The notes under the pieces are model-generated. The model was given only the letters and a program-made list of their open reading frames with translations. It was not told the origin of the DNA and did not search any database. The position numbers and the translations under genes were made by a program. A stretch of 64,000 nt of DNA from Hydrogenovibrio sp. SC-1 (GTDB lineage: Bacteria; Pseudomonadota; Gammaproteobacteria; Thiomicrospirales; Thiomicrospiraceae): assembly GCF_002848135.1 (NCBI RefSeq), contig NZ_PKGB01000003.1, positions 124,001-188,000 on the forward strand. Direction: 5' to 3'. This document shows, piece after piece, positions 1-10,252 of the stretch (positions within the stretch are counted from its first letter, which is position 1; every line of letters starts with the position of its first letter).

Positions 1-1
1 T

Positions 2-226
2 CAGCAGATTACGAATGCCATGGAGACTCCCTTCACCGTGGTTCACGATCGGGCACAAGCAGTTTCATCCACTTTAACGCAAGCGAATCCGCAAGATGTG
101 GTTGTGATTGCCGGAAAAGGGCATGAATCCACCCAGGAAATCGCAGGGCAGAAAATCCCGATGCAAGATGAAAGGCTGGTTAAGCAGGCTTATGCAGCCT
201 ATGAAGCAAATAGGAGGCCGCTGTGA
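2..226 (+). CDS. murE: MurE C-terminal fragment (UDP-MurNAc-tripeptide synthetase)
   Basis: Only the last 74 residues lie in the window; the gene enters from the left edge. The fragment contains VVVIAGKGHE followed by an acidic stretch and a Q-K-I segment, which is the conserved C-terminal end of MurE. That enzyme adds the third amino acid, usually meso-diaminopimelate, to the UDP-MurNAc-dipeptide in the cytoplasm. The TGA stop (224-226) overlaps the GTG start of murF by four bases (GTGA), indicating translational coupling. The identity rests on this short motif together with perfect dcw-cluster context. Confidence 0.85.
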   Translation, partial: QQITNAMETPFTVVHDRAQAVSSTLTQANPQDVVVIAGKGHESTQEIAGQKIPMQDERLVKQAYAAYEANRRPL

Positions 227-1617
227 GTTGGTCATTGAATGAGGTAGTGCAAGCCGTTAATGGCGTGTTAATTGGCGATAATTTGGGCGAAGCAGATGTG
301 GTGTTAGATAGCATCAGTAGCGACACGCGAACCCTAGAGGGCGGAGCCTTATACGTTGCATTAAAAGGCCCGCAGTTTGATGGACATGATTTTATCGACG
401 CGGCAGTTAGAGAAGGTGCCGTTGCACTACTGGTTTCAGAGCCTGTAACCTCCGCCGTACCTGCCATATTAGTGGAAGATACCCTTATTGCCTTTGGACA
501 ACTAGCCGCTTGGCATCGCCAAAATATGTCGTTAAAGGGCGTGGTTGGCATTACTGGATCAAATGGAAAAACCACGACCAAAGAAATGATTGCCCATCTA
601 TTGCAACAACAGGCCTCCGTATTGGCAACCCATGGAAATCTGAATAATGAAGTCGGTGTGCCCAAAACCCTGTTGCAGCTTGAAGAGGAACACGATTATG
701 CCGTCGTGGAAATGGGGGCGAACCATCTAAATGAAATTGGCTATCTAACGCAATTGGTAAAACCGGATGTCGCTGTTATTACTTTAGCGGCTAACGCCCA
801 CTTAGAGGGTTTTGGCTCACTGGAAGGGGTGATTGAAGCAAAGGGTCAAATATTAGACGGTGTCCGTGCAGGTGGAACCGCTATCTTGAACATGGATTCG
901 CCCGGTTTCGATGAGTGGCAACAATATGCAAAGAACTTAGGATTGAACATCATTCGCTTTGGTCAACACCCGGATGCACAGGTCCGGGTTTCGCAAATCA
1001 CTCAAACAATCAAAGGGATTCAATTTGCCTTAGAAGTGACCTATCAACAAACGCATTTTATTGAAAGCGTCGAAATGCCCATTTTGGGGTCACACAATGC
1101 GATGAACGCAGCCGCTGCGGTTGCAGTTTGTTTGGCATTGGGTCAAACCTGGTCCCAAATTCAACCAGGCCTGGTTGAATTTAATGGGGTTACGGGTCGA
1201 GGACAAACGCATGTTTTGCCTCAGGGCGTTTTAATTGACGATAGTTACAATGCCAACCCAGCCTCGATGCGAGTCGCAATTCAAATGTTATTACAGTGTC
1301 CAGGCGAAGGGCTCGTTTGCTTGGGCGCCATGGCGGAATTGGGCGAAAAATCAACTGTTCATCATCTTGATTTAGCCGAATTTGCCAAGTCAGTTGGCGT
1401 GAGAAACTTATTTTTAACAGGTCAATTGACGCAACCGATGGCAGCCAAGTTTGGTGAAGGTGCTCGCTGGTTTGAAACGCCAGAAGTCATGGCTGAAGCG
1501 GCATGGCAAATGATCGCAGATAACAAAATTCAAAATGTTCTGATCAAAGGATCGCGCTCCGCGAAAATGGAGCGCGTCGGTCAGGCAATATTGGCTCAAT
1601 TGGCCTCATCACACTAA
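223..1617 (+). CDS. murF: UDP-N-acetylmuramoyl-tripeptide--D-Ala-D-Ala ligase
   Basis: A 464-residue cytoplasmic Mur ligase that adds D-Ala-D-Ala to the UDP-MurNAc-tripeptide, the last cytoplasmic step of the pentapeptide. The ATP-binding loop [10 protein letters not shown] lies at about residues 111-120, and [11 protein letters not shown] in the C-terminal domain matches MurF. The length is usual for the family. The GTG start overlaps the murE stop. mraY follows after 10 bases. A 26-bp perfect palindrome centred on CCAGGCCTGG (1157-1182) lies inside the coding sequence and encodes QPGLVEF, so it is constrained as protein and also perfectly symmetric as DNA. Confidence 0.95.
   Translation: MSWSLNEVVQAVNGVLIGDNLGEADVVLDSISSDTRTLEGGALYVALKGPQFDGHDFIDAAVREGAVALLVSEPVTSAVPAILVEDTLIAFGQLAAWHRQNMSLKGVVGITGSNGKTTTKEMIAHLLQQQASVLATHGNLNNEVGVPKTLLQLEEEHDYAVVEMGANHLNEIGYLTQLVKPDVAVITLAANAHLEGFGSLEGVIEAKGQILDGVRAGGTAILNMDSPGFDEWQQYAKNLGLNIIRFGQHPDAQVRVSQITQTIKGIQFALEVTYQQTHFIESVEMPILGSHNAMNAAAAVAVCLALGQTWSQIQPGLVEFNGVTGRGQTHVLPQGVLIDDSYNANPASMRVAIQMLLQCPGEGLVCLGAMAELGEKSTVHHLDLAEFAKSVGVRNLFLTGQLTQPMAAKFGEGARWFETPEVMAEAAWQMIADNKIQNVLIKGSRSAKMERVGQAILAQLASSH
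1157..1182. repeat. Iterated palindrome copy in murF (26 bp perfect)
   Basis: Exact core CCAGGCCTGG at 1165-1174, with eight further base pairs of perfect symmetry on each side (AAATTCAA / TTGAATTT). Inside coding sequence, read as QPGLV. Confidence 0.9.
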
Positions 1618-1627
1618 GGAAACCATC

Positions 1628-2713
1628 ATGCTGATTTATCTAACCGAATATCTATCCCAGTATATTTCAGGATTCAGTGTCTTTAACTATATCACCATGC
1701 GCACCATTATGAGTGTGTTGACGGCTTTGGGGATCTCATTTGTGATTGGCCCAAAAGTGATTCGTTGGTTGATTCGCCTCAAAGTTGGACAAAGTGTTCG
1801 TTTGGATGGTCCTGAAACCCATCTGGTAAAAACTGGAACTCCGACCATGGGCGGGGTGATGATTTTATTCTCAGTGTCGATTGCCGTTCTGCTTTGGGGG
1901 AATCTCAGTAATCACTATTTGTTAATCGCATCCTTGACCATGCTGGGGTTTGGTTTAATCGGTTTTGTCGATGATTATCAGAAAGTGGTTTATAAAGATC
2001 CAAATGGCATGCGTTCGCGCACCAAGTTTTTTTGGCAATCTTTGGTCGGATTGGTTGCAGCTTATAGTTTATTTGCTTTTGCAAAAGTGCCTGCCGAATC
2101 ACAGCTATTGATTCCTTATATGAAAGATACGTTTATTTATCTCGGCGCTTGGGGCATCGTGTTTAGTTATTTTGTGATAGTCGGAACGTCTAATGCGGTC
2201 AATCTGACGGATGGATTGGATGGATTGGCCATTATGCCAACGGTGATGATTTCCGCTGCTTTAGGGGTATTTGCTTATGTATCTGGTCACGTCTATTTTG
2301 CCGATTACTTACAAATTCCTTATCTGCCGGGTGTGGGAGAATTAACGATATTTTGTGCGGCTTTGACCGGCGCTGGATTGGGCTTTCTATGGTTTAATGC
2401 ACATCCCGCACAAGTCTTTATGGGGGATGTGGGTTCCTTATCAATTGGTGCCGCCTTAGGCGTGGTCGCGGTCGCAGTCAAACAAGAATTAGTGTTATTT
2501 ATTATGGGCGGTATTTTCGTCGCTGAAACACTATCGGTTATTTTACAGGTAGGATCCTTTAAGCTTAGAGGGGGCAAGCGTATTTTCTTAATGGCGCCGT
2601 TACATCATCACTATGAACAAAAAGGTTGGCATGAATCTCAGGTTATCGTGCGCTTTTGGATTATTACCATCCTATTGGTATTAATCGGTTTAGCCAGTTT
2701 GAAAATTCGTTAA
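1628..2713 (+). CDS. mraY: Phospho-N-acetylmuramoyl-pentapeptide-transferase
   Basis: A 361-residue polytopic inner-membrane enzyme that transfers phospho-MurNAc-pentapeptide to undecaprenyl phosphate, giving lipid I. The family signatures are visible: TMGGVMIL near residues 72-80, the catalytic DD pair in FVDDYQK (Asp115-Asp116), [10 protein letters not shown] near 195, and the APLHHHYE motif near 325. About ten hydrophobic segments are apparent. The start is ATG with AAGGA a few bases upstream. It sits in the standard dcw order between murF and murD. Confidence 0.95.
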   Translation: MLIYLTEYLSQYISGFSVFNYITMRTIMSVLTALGISFVIGPKVIRWLIRLKVGQSVRLDGPETHLVKTGTPTMGGVMILFSVSIAVLLWGNLSNHYLLIASLTMLGFGLIGFVDDYQKVVYKDPNGMRSRTKFFWQSLVGLVAAYSLFAFAKVPAESQLLIPYMKDTFIYLGAWGIVFSYFVIVGTSNAVNLTDGLDGLAIMPTVMISAALGVFAYVSGHVYFADYLQIPYLPGVGELTIFCAALTGAGLGFLWFNAHPAQVFMGDVGSLSIGAALGVVAVAVKQELVLFIMGGIFVAETLSVILQVGSFKLRGGKRIFLMAPLHHHYEQKGWHESQVIVRFWIITILLVLIGLASLKIR

Positions 2714-2743
2714 TAAGAAAGTCGGAAAATAAAGGAAAACGCC

Positions 2744-4087
2744 GTGTATCTAGTTGCTGGTTTAGGGATAAGTGGGCAAAGTGTCTTGCGCTATTTTGAG
2801 AACCAAGGGGAACCTTGTTATGCATTTGATACGCGTTCTGACCTGGATATCGCACCCTTACAGGCACAGTATCCACATGTAACCTTTGCCACAGGAACCC
2901 TGCCCTCGGATTGGGTAAAAAAAGTCGATAGCTTGGTGTTAAGTCCGGGGATTGCCAAATCGTCAGAGTGGGTGAAACCTTTTTTAAAGGCTGGAAAGGA
3001 AGTGATTGGCGATATTGAGTTATTTGCCCGTTCGGTCGGTGAACCCATCGTTGCTATTACGGGATCAAATGGCAAAAGCACTGTGACGACTTTGGTGGCA
3101 GAGGCATTGCATAAAGCGGGCTATGCGGTCGGTGTCGGTGGAAATATTGGTGAACCTGCATTAGAGTTATTAACTGAAGACAAAGAGTTTGATGTTTATG
3201 TTTTGGAGCTGTCGAGTTTTCAATTAGAAACCACTTATTCACTACAAGCAACCAGTGCCGCATTACTCAATATTTCAGAAGATCATATGGATCGATATGA
3301 TTCTTTAGAGGCTTATATCCAAGCTAAATTAACCATATTAAATAATGCCGAATGGGCGGTGATACCTAAAGGATTTCAATCGGTTACAGGAGTGACCTTA
3401 AATGAATTACACTTTAGTCTCGAATCGACCACTCCGCTGATGCAATCTCATGACTATGGTTTGGTACAAAAAAATGGCCAGGTCTGGCTCGGCTGGGGCG
3501 CGCATGCTGCTGTGCCTATTTCACAAATGGCGCAGCAAGGAGTACATCATCAATTAAATGCCTTAGCAATGATGGCTCTGTGCCGTCCTTTTCAAGTGCC
3601 TGATGCAGTGTTTGCGAGTGTTTTACGAAATTTTAAAGGGCTACCCCATCGTAGCCAAATCATTGCCGAGCAAAATCAAATCCAATGGATTAATGACTCG
3701 AAAGGCACCAATGTCGGCGCTACGCTGGCAGCCATCACAACGACCTTATCAATGATTGATGGCCAATTGATTTTAATTGCGGGTGGTGTTGGTAAAGAAG
3801 CGGACTTTTCATCTTTGGCGCAAGCATTAACTCATCGTTGTCGTGCCATTATTTTATTTGGGCGAGACAATCAGCAAATTGCCGACGTATTTTCTGAGGG
3901 AGATGTTCAATTGGTCGAAACCTTGTCAGAAGCGATACAACTGGCAGACCAACAAGCACTGCCCGGCGATGCTGTTTTGTTTTCACCTGCCTGTGCTAGC
4001 TTTGATCAATTTAAAAATTATATTGATCGTGGGGAATGTTTTGAACGTTGGGTGACACAACAGCTTGAAAATGGGAATATGGAATGA
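2744..4087 (+). CDS. murD: UDP-N-acetylmuramoyl-L-alanine--D-glutamate ligase
   Basis: A 447-residue Mur ligase that adds D-glutamate to UDP-MurNAc-L-Ala in the cytoplasm. It opens with the dinucleotide-like GLGISGQS loop, has the P-loop GSNGKST at about residues 107-113, and carries NDSKGTN, which is typical of MurD. The GTG start is supported by AAAGGA eight bases upstream. The stop overlaps the ATG of ftsW by four bases, implying coupled translation. Confidence 0.95.
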   Translation: MYLVAGLGISGQSVLRYFENQGEPCYAFDTRSDLDIAPLQAQYPHVTFATGTLPSDWVKKVDSLVLSPGIAKSSEWVKPFLKAGKEVIGDIELFARSVGEPIVAITGSNGKSTVTTLVAEALHKAGYAVGVGGNIGEPALELLTEDKEFDVYVLELSSFQLETTYSLQATSAALLNISEDHMDRYDSLEAYIQAKLTILNNAEWAVIPKGFQSVTGVTLNELHFSLESTTPLMQSHDYGLVQKNGQVWLGWGAHAAVPISQMAQQGVHHQLNALAMMALCRPFQVPDAVFASVLRNFKGLPHRSQIIAEQNQIQWINDSKGTNVGATLAAITTTLSMIDGQLILIAGGVGKEADFSSLAQALTHRCRAIILFGRDNQQIADVFSEGDVQLVETLSEAIQLADQQALPGDAVLFSPACASFDQFKNYIDRGECFERWVTQQLENGNME

Positions 4088-5244
4088 TTTTGTCTAATCA
4101 GTATCAGCAATTGGTTCATTGGCGCACAGCTTCCAAACAATGGCCTGTCGATTATTTGCTACTCGCCGGATTGTTGTTACTGATGATTTTGGGTTTGACC
4201 ATGGTTGCGTCGAGTTCGATTGCCATTAGTGAGAAGCGATTTGATGATCCGTTACACTACTTATATCGTCAAATATTCTCCTTGGGACTCGGAGGCATCG
4301 CGGCCTGGATCATGTTCCAGTTTCCTTTGGCTTTTTGGCGAAAACACCGGGGGAGCTTATTTATTGGTGGCTTGGCGTTATTGTTATTGGTATTGATTTT
4401 TGGTCGAGAAATTAATGGGAGTCAAAGATGGTTGCCGCTAGGTGTGATGAATTTTCAGGTGTCGGAGTTTATGAAATTAGCAGTCGTGCTGTTTATGGCT
4501 GGCTATTTAGACCGACATGGCCATGCTGTACGTGAAAGTTACGAGGCGGTATTTCGGCTGGCGTTACCCTTTGGTGTGATGGCGCTATTATTGTTAATGG
4601 AACCGGACTTTGGTAGTACTTTTGTGATTGCGGTTATTCTGACGGGAATGCTGCTGATCGCTGGTGCGCCTTGGCGTTTCTTTGTGATTACCGTACTACC
4701 CATTGCCATGCTGTTGGTGACCATGATTATTACCTCTCCCTATCGTATGGCAAGGGTGACCAATTTCCTAGATCCTTGGTCAGACCCTTTCGGACAAGGT
4801 TATCAGCTCACTCAAGCACTTATCGCGTCAGGCAGAGGGGAATGGTTTGGGGTTGGATTAGGCGAAAGCGTCCAAAAACTCTTGTATTTACCTGATGCAC
4901 ATACTGATTTTTTATTTTCAATTTATGCCGAAGAGTTAGGGCTTATTGGGGTCGTGGGTTTGATTTGCTTATATGCCTTTATATTATGGCGTTGCTTTCG
5001 AATTGGACGCAAAAGCTTAGAACAACAACAGGTATTCGGCGGTTTAATTGCCTATGGCGTTGGCATTTGGTTAGCGCTACAAGCCATTATCAATATGGGC
5101 GTGAATTTGGGGCTTTTCCCCACCAAAGGTCTAACCTTACCCTTTATGAGTTATGGTGGTTCCAGTGCCATGATTTTGCTGATTGCATTGGCGATCGTAT
5201 TTCGGGTCGATGTGACGTCGCGTGAAAATGTCAGTACGGAATAA
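4084..5244 (+). CDS. ftsW: Septal peptidoglycan glycosyltransferase FtsW
   Basis: A 386-residue SEDS-family membrane protein, the peptidoglycan polymerase of the divisome that works with FtsI. About ten transmembrane segments are visible. Family hallmarks are the INGSQRWLPLG loop, the EPDFGS motif with its catalytic-region Asp, and the C-terminal PFMSYGGSS signature. The cluster position between murD and murG distinguishes it from RodA. The ATG start overlaps the murD stop. Confidence 0.93.
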   Translation: MILSNQYQQLVHWRTASKQWPVDYLLLAGLLLLMILGLTMVASSSIAISEKRFDDPLHYLYRQIFSLGLGGIAAWIMFQFPLAFWRKHRGSLFIGGLALLLLVLIFGREINGSQRWLPLGVMNFQVSEFMKLAVVLFMAGYLDRHGHAVRESYEAVFRLALPFGVMALLLLMEPDFGSTFVIAVILTGMLLIAGAPWRFFVITVLPIAMLLVTMIITSPYRMARVTNFLDPWSDPFGQGYQLTQALIASGRGEWFGVGLGESVQKLLYLPDAHTDFLFSIYAEELGLIGVVGLICLYAFILWRCFRIGRKSLEQQQVFGGLIAYGVGIWLALQAIINMGVNLGLFPTKGLTLPFMSYGGSSAMILLIALAIVFRVDVTSRENVSTE

Positions 5245-5260
5245 GGCAAAAGGGGTAAAT

Positions 5261-6319
5261 ATGAAAAAAATTCTCATTATGGCTGGTGGCACAGGCGGAC
5301 ATGTTTTTCCTGGTCTTGCGTTAGCTGAAGCCCTAGCAAAGCGACGGATTGAAACGGTTTGGCTAGGAACCCAAAACGGTATGGAGCAGCAGTGGGTCAC
5401 GGCTGCTAAGGTGCCTTTTGATACAATTGCCATTAGTGGATTGCGTGGCAATGGCATAAAAGGCTGGCTCATGGCACCGATCAATGTGACGAAAGCTTGG
5501 TGGCAAGCACGTCAAATTATAAAACATCAAGCCCCTGATCTGGTTTTAGGTATGGGCGGCTTTGTATGTGGGCCAGGCGGTCTGGCAGCATTATCACTCG
5601 GTATTCCGTTAGTATTACATGAGCAAAATGCCATTGCCGGTTTAACAAATAAATTGCTAGCCTCATTTGCTAAGAAAGTGTTGTGTGCGTTTCCTCAGGC
5701 GCGGTTTTTCCGCGCCCATACAGAGGTCGTAGGTAACCCCGTTCGCGCTGGTTTAGAATCGATCCCTCCTGTGGCTTCGGGGGCGGAGGATCGGCCGATT
5801 CATTTACTGGTATTAGGCGGAAGTCGTGGTGCACTAGCCTTAAATGAAATGGTGCCAGCGGCTTTGGCAATGCTACCAGAATCAGTAAGGCCTAAAGTGC
5901 TTCATCAAACTGGCGCTAAAACCCTAGTCGCAGCTCAGCAGGCTTATCAACAGGCGGGCGTGACGGCAGAAGTGGTTCCGTTTATTGATGATATGGTTAG
6001 TGCTTATCAGCAGGCAGATATGGTGGTTTCTCGTGCCGGCGCACTGACCGTGTCAGAATTATTAGCCGCAGCCAGGCCTGCGCTGTTAGTACCTTATCCT
6101 TATGCAGTTGACGACCACCAAACGGCCAATGCAAATGCTTTGGTCGAGATTGGTGGCGGTGAGGTGGTGGCTCAATCACAATTAACCCCCACTTTTTTGC
6201 TGGAAAAATTACAGCCTTGGTTAAGCTTATCAAAATGTGAAACGGCTTCACAAGCTATTCGTCAGCAGGCACCGCAGAACGCGACCGAAACCATTATTGA
6301 AAAGCTCTTCAATCTATAG
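5261..6319 (+). CDS. murG: UDP-GlcNAc--lipid I N-acetylglucosaminyltransferase
   Basis: A GT28 enzyme of 352 residues on the inner face of the membrane that adds GlcNAc to lipid I to make lipid II. The glycine-rich loop GGTGGHVFP (residues 9-17), LGMGGFVCGPGG and HEQNAIAGLTN are all present. I place the start at ATG 5261, not the upstream in-frame ATG at 5222, because AAAAGGGG sits just before it and the protein then begins MKKILIMAGG like the family. murC, which normally follows murG in the dcw cluster, is about 14 kb away at 20407. Confidence 0.95.
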   Translation: MKKILIMAGGTGGHVFPGLALAEALAKRRIETVWLGTQNGMEQQWVTAAKVPFDTIAISGLRGNGIKGWLMAPINVTKAWWQARQIIKHQAPDLVLGMGGFVCGPGGLAALSLGIPLVLHEQNAIAGLTNKLLASFAKKVLCAFPQARFFRAHTEVVGNPVRAGLESIPPVASGAEDRPIHLLVLGGSRGALALNEMVPAALAMLPESVRPKVLHQTGAKTLVAAQQAYQQAGVTAEVVPFIDDMVSAYQQADMVVSRAGALTVSELLAAARPALLVPYPYAVDDHQTANANALVEIGGGEVVAQSQLTPTFLLEKLQPWLSLSKCETASQAIRQQAPQNATETIIEKLFNL

Positions 6320-6394
6320 TCTGTACCGTTCATTGCATTCACCAAAAAACTGTCAATATGTATCATTGGCGCATTTTCTTAACAGGGGGCGATC

Positions 6395-7198
6395 ATGACC
6401 GAATCTATTTGTCACTATGCGGATTTAGCGGGGAAACGTATTTTTATTACTGGTGCGTCCAGTGGTATTGGTGCGGGCATGGCAGAAGTGCTGGCTGAGC
6501 AGGGCTGTGATTTGGTTTTGCATTATCATCAAAATCAGCAGGGTATCGAAAAGACCCTAGAAACGGTATTGGCTTCTGGTATTCGAGCCGAGGTTGTGCA
6601 GGGGGATTTTCGGAATTTGGACTTGGTTCAGTCCGTTTTTGACCAGGCCTGGTCAAAATTTGCTGGGCTTGATGGTCTCGTCAATAATGCAGGGGTTGTC
6701 ACAAAATCATTAAGTTTGAAAGACGTTGAAGGCCGTGCGTTTCAAGAAACGCTGGCTGTTAATCTTCAAGCCCCTTATCTCCTGAGTACGGCTTTTGCGG
6801 AAGCGTGCAAAAAGCAACAGTTGCCAGGTAATATCGTCAATAACAGTAGTATTCACGGTCAGGCGACTTGTGAATGGTTTAGCGCCTATGCGGCTTCGAA
6901 GGCTGGGCTGGATGCATTGACCAAGGTTCAAGCGGTCGAATGGGGGAAGCTGGGGATTCGTGTCAATAGTTTGGCACCTGGTGTGGTGCCTGTGGAGCGA
7001 ACCTTTGATGTGCTTTATCAACCAAAGATGCAGAAGAAATGGGTATCGGCCATGCCTGCCGGACGCTATGGCACTGTTCAAGATATGGGCATGGCAACCG
7101 CGTTTCTACTATCAAAAGCCTCAGAATGGATGACGGGCAGTGTCCTAACCTTAGATGGTGGTTTAATCGCTAGAGGCCACTATCCTTACCGAGATTAA
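6395..7198 (+). CDS. SDR-family oxidoreductase
   Basis: A 267-residue classical short-chain dehydrogenase/reductase. The NAD(P)-binding TGASSGIG is at residues 19-26, NNAG at 97-100, a Ser pair near 151, and the catalytic YAASK at 165-169. The C-terminal GSVLTLDGG is also typical. The substrate cannot be read from the sequence; these features fit several subfamilies (sugar, acyl or alcohol dehydrogenases). It is a single gene between murG and a chemoreceptor, 75 bases after murG. A 22-bp perfect palindrome containing CCAGGCCTGG (6637-6658) lies in its coding sequence, encoding DQAW. Confidence 0.85.
   Translation: MTESICHYADLAGKRIFITGASSGIGAGMAEVLAEQGCDLVLHYHQNQQGIEKTLETVLASGIRAEVVQGDFRNLDLVQSVFDQAWSKFAGLDGLVNNAGVVTKSLSLKDVEGRAFQETLAVNLQAPYLLSTAFAEACKKQQLPGNIVNNSSIHGQATCEWFSAYAASKAGLDALTKVQAVEWGKLGIRVNSLAPGVVPVERTFDVLYQPKMQKKWVSAMPAGRYGTVQDMGMATAFLLSKASEWMTGSVLTLDGGLIARGHYPYRD
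6637..6658. repeat. Iterated palindrome copy in the SDR gene (22 bp perfect)
   Basis: Core CCAGGCCTGG at 6643-6652 with TTTTGA / TCAAAA flanks, perfectly symmetric. Inside coding sequence, read as DQAW, a different frame from the murF copy. Confidence 0.9.
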
Positions 7199-7250
7199 AT
7201 TCCTTGTTGTGATTATTGGCATTTTTGTTGCTTTGAGGGTTGCAAGCAAT

Positions 7251-7276
7251 TAAAAATCACTGTGAAGCACCGATTT
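7251..7276 (+). promoter_or_regulatory. Possible flagellar sigma-28 (FliA) promoter of the chemoreceptor
   Basis: TAAA at 7251-7254 is followed after 14 bases by ACCGATTT (7269-7276). This resembles the FliA consensus TAAA-N15-GCCGATAA with one base less spacing and three mismatches in the second element. It lies 35 bases before the start of a chemotaxis receptor, a class usually controlled by FliA. Weak match, so low confidence. Confidence 0.3.
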
Positions 7277-7310
7277 CACAACGAAATAAGTCAATAAGGC
7301 TGACAGGGTT

Positions 7311-9335
7311 ATGGAAAAATTTCTACAAAAATTAACCATTAAGCAAAAAATGCGTTTTGGTTTCGGCGTCATCTGGGCGGTACTGGCCGTGATTACCATT
7401 CAAGCAGCGGTTAATTTGTACATTGTACGAGAGGATGTCAAAAATGTGGTGGAGGTAAAGCAGCCCATTGCATTGCAGGCCAACCGAATGATGAGCGAGT
7501 TGGAAAAGGGCATGAACGCGCTGGGTATGTATCTACTGACGACCGATCAGGATAATTTAACCTCTTACCAAGACTCTATTCGTTATTCTGAACACATTCT
7601 GTCGAAATTAAAACACCAAATTGCTCAGCAAAATTCGCCAGAGGAAATGGCGATTCTAAAAGGCATTGAAACGCAATTGGCGAAACTACCGGCACTTATT
7701 GAACAGGTCACAGCAACTCAAGCGGATGTTGAAAAAAAATTCCCTGCCTATGCTTATTTTAATGCCGAAATGATGCCTATTTCAGACCAAGTACAGCAGT
7801 CTATCAAGCACTTGTTAGCCAGTGAGTTGAGTCAGCTCACTATGGAAAGACAATCAATATTGGAAGCATTAATGACGTTGCAAACCAATTGGTTAAACGC
7901 AACCAAAGGGGTAGCGGGTTACATTGTCTTTCGTGAAGAGGGTCGAGCGGCTGAAACGGAACACTACTTAAATCTGTTTGAACATGCTCTGGATCAATTG
8001 TCATCCCAGTATGAAGGGCTTTTAAATGAATCTCAACAGTCGATGGCATTGCAGTTAAAAGATCAGTATGAATACTATCGTGAAAGTTTTATGGCGCTGA
8101 AACGTACCCATCAAAGTCCAAAGTGGCGGATGGATACCTGGGTTATGAAAGCGCGAATCCAACCGGTTTTCCATGACCTTGAGACTAAGTTAGAACAGAT
8201 TGCCACTCAATCAGTTGCAGATATGCAGCAAACCAGTCAGAAAGTGGTGGACAGTACACTCGGGAACTTAATTTTACTGTTAACGCTTTCGGTATTAGGG
8301 CAACTAACAGGGATGATGATTTCTCGCAAGGTCACCAATTCGGTGGTCAAACCCGTGCTTCGATCCGCTCAAGCGATGAAAGATATTGCTTCTGGTGAAG
8401 GGGACTTGACCCGTCGCCTAAATGATAAAGGCAAGGATGAGCTGGCAGAAATGGCACGCTACTTTAATGAGTTCGTTAGCAAGATTCAAAGTACGTTAAA
8501 AGAGGTCACTGCAACGGTTAAAGATTTGGAAGTGTCGTCTAGTAGCCTGTCTGAGGTGACGCATGAAAGTAAGAATGGCGTTGAGCAACAATTGACTGCT
8601 ACCAAACAACTGAATAAGTCGATGGAAACCATGTCGCAAAAAGCCAAAAGTGTTGAGGATCATTCGCATAATACTTCTAGAGCAACCCACCAAGCTGCTG
8701 AAAGTGTGAAAAAAGGGGGCGAAGTAGTTAAAAGTGCCGCACAAAATATTTGTAAAGTCTCTGAGGGCATGGAAGAAATTACCCGTGCGGTAATGCTGTT
8801 GAATGAAGATGGTCAAACCATCAGTACGGTGATCAATGTTATCCGAGAGATTGCCGAGCAAACCAATTTATTGGCGTTAAATGCGGCAATTGAAGCGGCT
8901 AGAGCAGGGGATTATGGTCGCGGCTTTGCCGTGGTGGCCGATGAGGTTCGTAAATTGGCACAGCGTACCCAAGAATCGACTGTGCAAATTGAAGATGTGA
9001 TTGAAAAAATACGTAAATCCACCAGTGAAACGGTGAAAGTGGTCGATTCCGGGCGTGAAACTACCCAATTGGGCTATGATTCCGTGATGCAAGTAGAGCG
9101 AGTATTGAGTCCGGTGGTGGTGTTGATGGATGACATTAATCAAATGAGTACCGAAATGCTGACGGCAGCGCAATCGCAAACCAGTCTTGCCGAAACTGTC
9201 AATCAGCATATTGATCAGATTCAGACGGTCACAGAAAAAACCGTAGAGGGATCGGTTAATAATGAAGCGTCCAGTCGGCGTCTAGAAGAAATTGCTGACA
9301 AACTCAAAATGCTGGTTCATCAATTTAAGATTTAA
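7311..9335 (+). CDS. Methyl-accepting chemotaxis protein
   Basis: A 674-residue transmembrane chemoreceptor that feeds the CheA-CheW kinase. Layout: short cytoplasmic N-terminus, TM1 at about 19-36, a helical periplasmic sensor of about 270 residues with no recognised ligand motif, TM2 at about 315-335, a HAMP domain (about 336-390, with GEGDLTRRL), then the coiled-coil signalling domain. The hairpin tip [20 protein letters not shown] starts near residue 513 and the [12 protein letters not shown] segment follows. There is no C-terminal NWETF-type tether. The ligand is unknown. It is transcribed alone and followed by a terminator hairpin. Confidence 0.9.
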   Translation: MEKFLQKLTIKQKMRFGFGVIWAVLAVITIQAAVNLYIVREDVKNVVEVKQPIALQANRMMSELEKGMNALGMYLLTTDQDNLTSYQDSIRYSEHILSKLKHQIAQQNSPEEMAILKGIETQLAKLPALIEQVTATQADVEKKFPAYAYFNAEMMPISDQVQQSIKHLLASELSQLTMERQSILEALMTLQTNWLNATKGVAGYIVFREEGRAAETEHYLNLFEHALDQLSSQYEGLLNESQQSMALQLKDQYEYYRESFMALKRTHQSPKWRMDTWVMKARIQPVFHDLETKLEQIATQSVADMQQTSQKVVDSTLGNLILLLTLSVLGQLTGMMISRKVTNSVVKPVLRSAQAMKDIASGEGDLTRRLNDKGKDELAEMARYFNEFVSKIQSTLKEVTATVKDLEVSSSSLSEVTHESKNGVEQQLTATKQLNKSMETMSQKAKSVEDHSHNTSRATHQAAESVKKGGEVVKSAAQNICKVSEGMEEITRAVMLLNEDGQTISTVINVIREIAEQTNLLALNAAIEAARAGDYGRGFAVVADEVRKLAQRTQESTVQIEDVIEKIRKSTSETVKVVDSGRETTQLGYDSVMQVERVLSPVVVLMDDINQMSTEMLTAAQSQTSLAETVNQHIDQIQTVTEKTVEGSVNNEASSRRLEEIADKLKMLVHQFKI

Positions 9336-9354
9336 TCTCCTATCTAATTCGAGC

Positions 9355-9382
9355 AAAAAGCGGCCAGGCCTGGTCGTTTTTT
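9355..9382 (+). terminator. Intrinsic terminator built around CCAGGCCTGG
   Basis: A-run (9355-9359), then GCG, the exact palindrome CCAGGCCTGG (9364-9373), CG and a six-T run. In RNA this gives about a 14-pair stem if two G-U pairs are allowed, with a tight or bulged apex. It lies 19 bases after the chemoreceptor stop and before lgt. It is one of 12 copies of the iterated palindrome. Confidence 0.7.
9364..9373. repeat. Iterated palindrome copy, intergenic (mcp-lgt)
   Basis: Exact CCAGGCCTGG forming the core of the hairpin at 9355-9382. Confidence 0.9.
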
Positions 9383-9418
9383 AGTATCATTATGGCTTTA
9401 ATTTAAGAGCCAAAACGC

Positions 9419-10219
9419 ATGTGGACTTACCCTGAAATCGATCCTATTGCCCTGTCATTGGGGCCTTTAACCATTCATTGGTATGGACTGATGTATCTGG
9501 CCGGTTTTGCCTTCTTTTGGGCCGTTGGTAACGTTAAAGCCAAATCGTCAAACTATTGGACAGCCGATCATGTCAGTGACTTTCTGTTTTACGGTGCTTT
9601 AGGGGTTATTGTCGGTGGTCGCTTAGGCTATACGTTGTTTTATGATTTCAGTCATTACATTCAGAACCCTGTTGAAGTTTTTTATATTTGGCAGGGCGGC
9701 ATGTCTTTTCATGGCGGATTGATCGGCGTTTCGGTCGCGATGATTTGGTTTGCCCGAAAGATTAAAGCGCCCTTGTTTGCGGTAACCGATTTTGTCGCAC
9801 TGTTAGTACCAGCCGGTTTGTTTTTTGGCCGGGTCGGCAACTTTATTAATGGCGAACTTTGGGGTAAGGTCACAGAATCTCAATGGGGTATGCAAGTCTA
9901 CGACCCTTTGTTGAATCAAGTGGTTATTAAGTATCCAACACAATTACTAGAAGCCTTATTGGAAGGCGTTGTACTCTTTATTGTTTTGTGGGTATACGCG
10001 AGTAAACCACGTCCTATGGGCGCGGTGACGGGGTTGTTTGTTGCGCTGTATGGCGTTTTCCGTTTTATTGTCGAGTTTTATAGAATGCCTGATCCTCAAC
10101 TGGGTTATTTGCTTTGGGGGTGGCTAACCATGGGGCAAGTGCTCTCACTACCGATGATTTTATTGGGCGGCGGTTTGTTGGTTTGGGTACTTCGTCGTGC
10201 CAATCAGCGTGCGTGTTAA
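9419..10219 (+). CDS. lgt: Prolipoprotein diacylglyceryl transferase
   Basis: A 266-residue polytopic inner-membrane enzyme that moves the diacylglyceryl group of phosphatidylglycerol to the lipobox Cys of prolipoproteins. The protein has the N-terminal IHWYGLMYL, GGRLGYTLFYD, the GGMSFHGGLIG segment and the Lgt signature GRVGNFINGELWG. About seven transmembrane helices are apparent. Start ATG at 9419. It is followed by thyA and folA; an lgt-thyA order is common in gammaproteobacteria. Confidence 0.95.
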   Translation: MWTYPEIDPIALSLGPLTIHWYGLMYLAGFAFFWAVGNVKAKSSNYWTADHVSDFLFYGALGVIVGGRLGYTLFYDFSHYIQNPVEVFYIWQGGMSFHGGLIGVSVAMIWFARKIKAPLFAVTDFVALLVPAGLFFGRVGNFINGELWGKVTESQWGMQVYDPLLNQVVIKYPTQLLEALLEGVVLFIVLWVYASKPRPMGAVTGLFVALYGVFRFIVEFYRMPDPQLGYLLWGWLTMGQVLSLPMILLGGGLLVWVLRRANQRAC

Positions 10220-10252
10220 ACCTGTTATTGTAAAAAATGTAAAGGCGAACTG

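Noticed and set aside
180-665. 161-residue frame on the minus strand over murE-murF
   Set aside because: It lies antisense to well-identified genes, has no ribosome site or recognisable domain, and follows from codon bias of murF.
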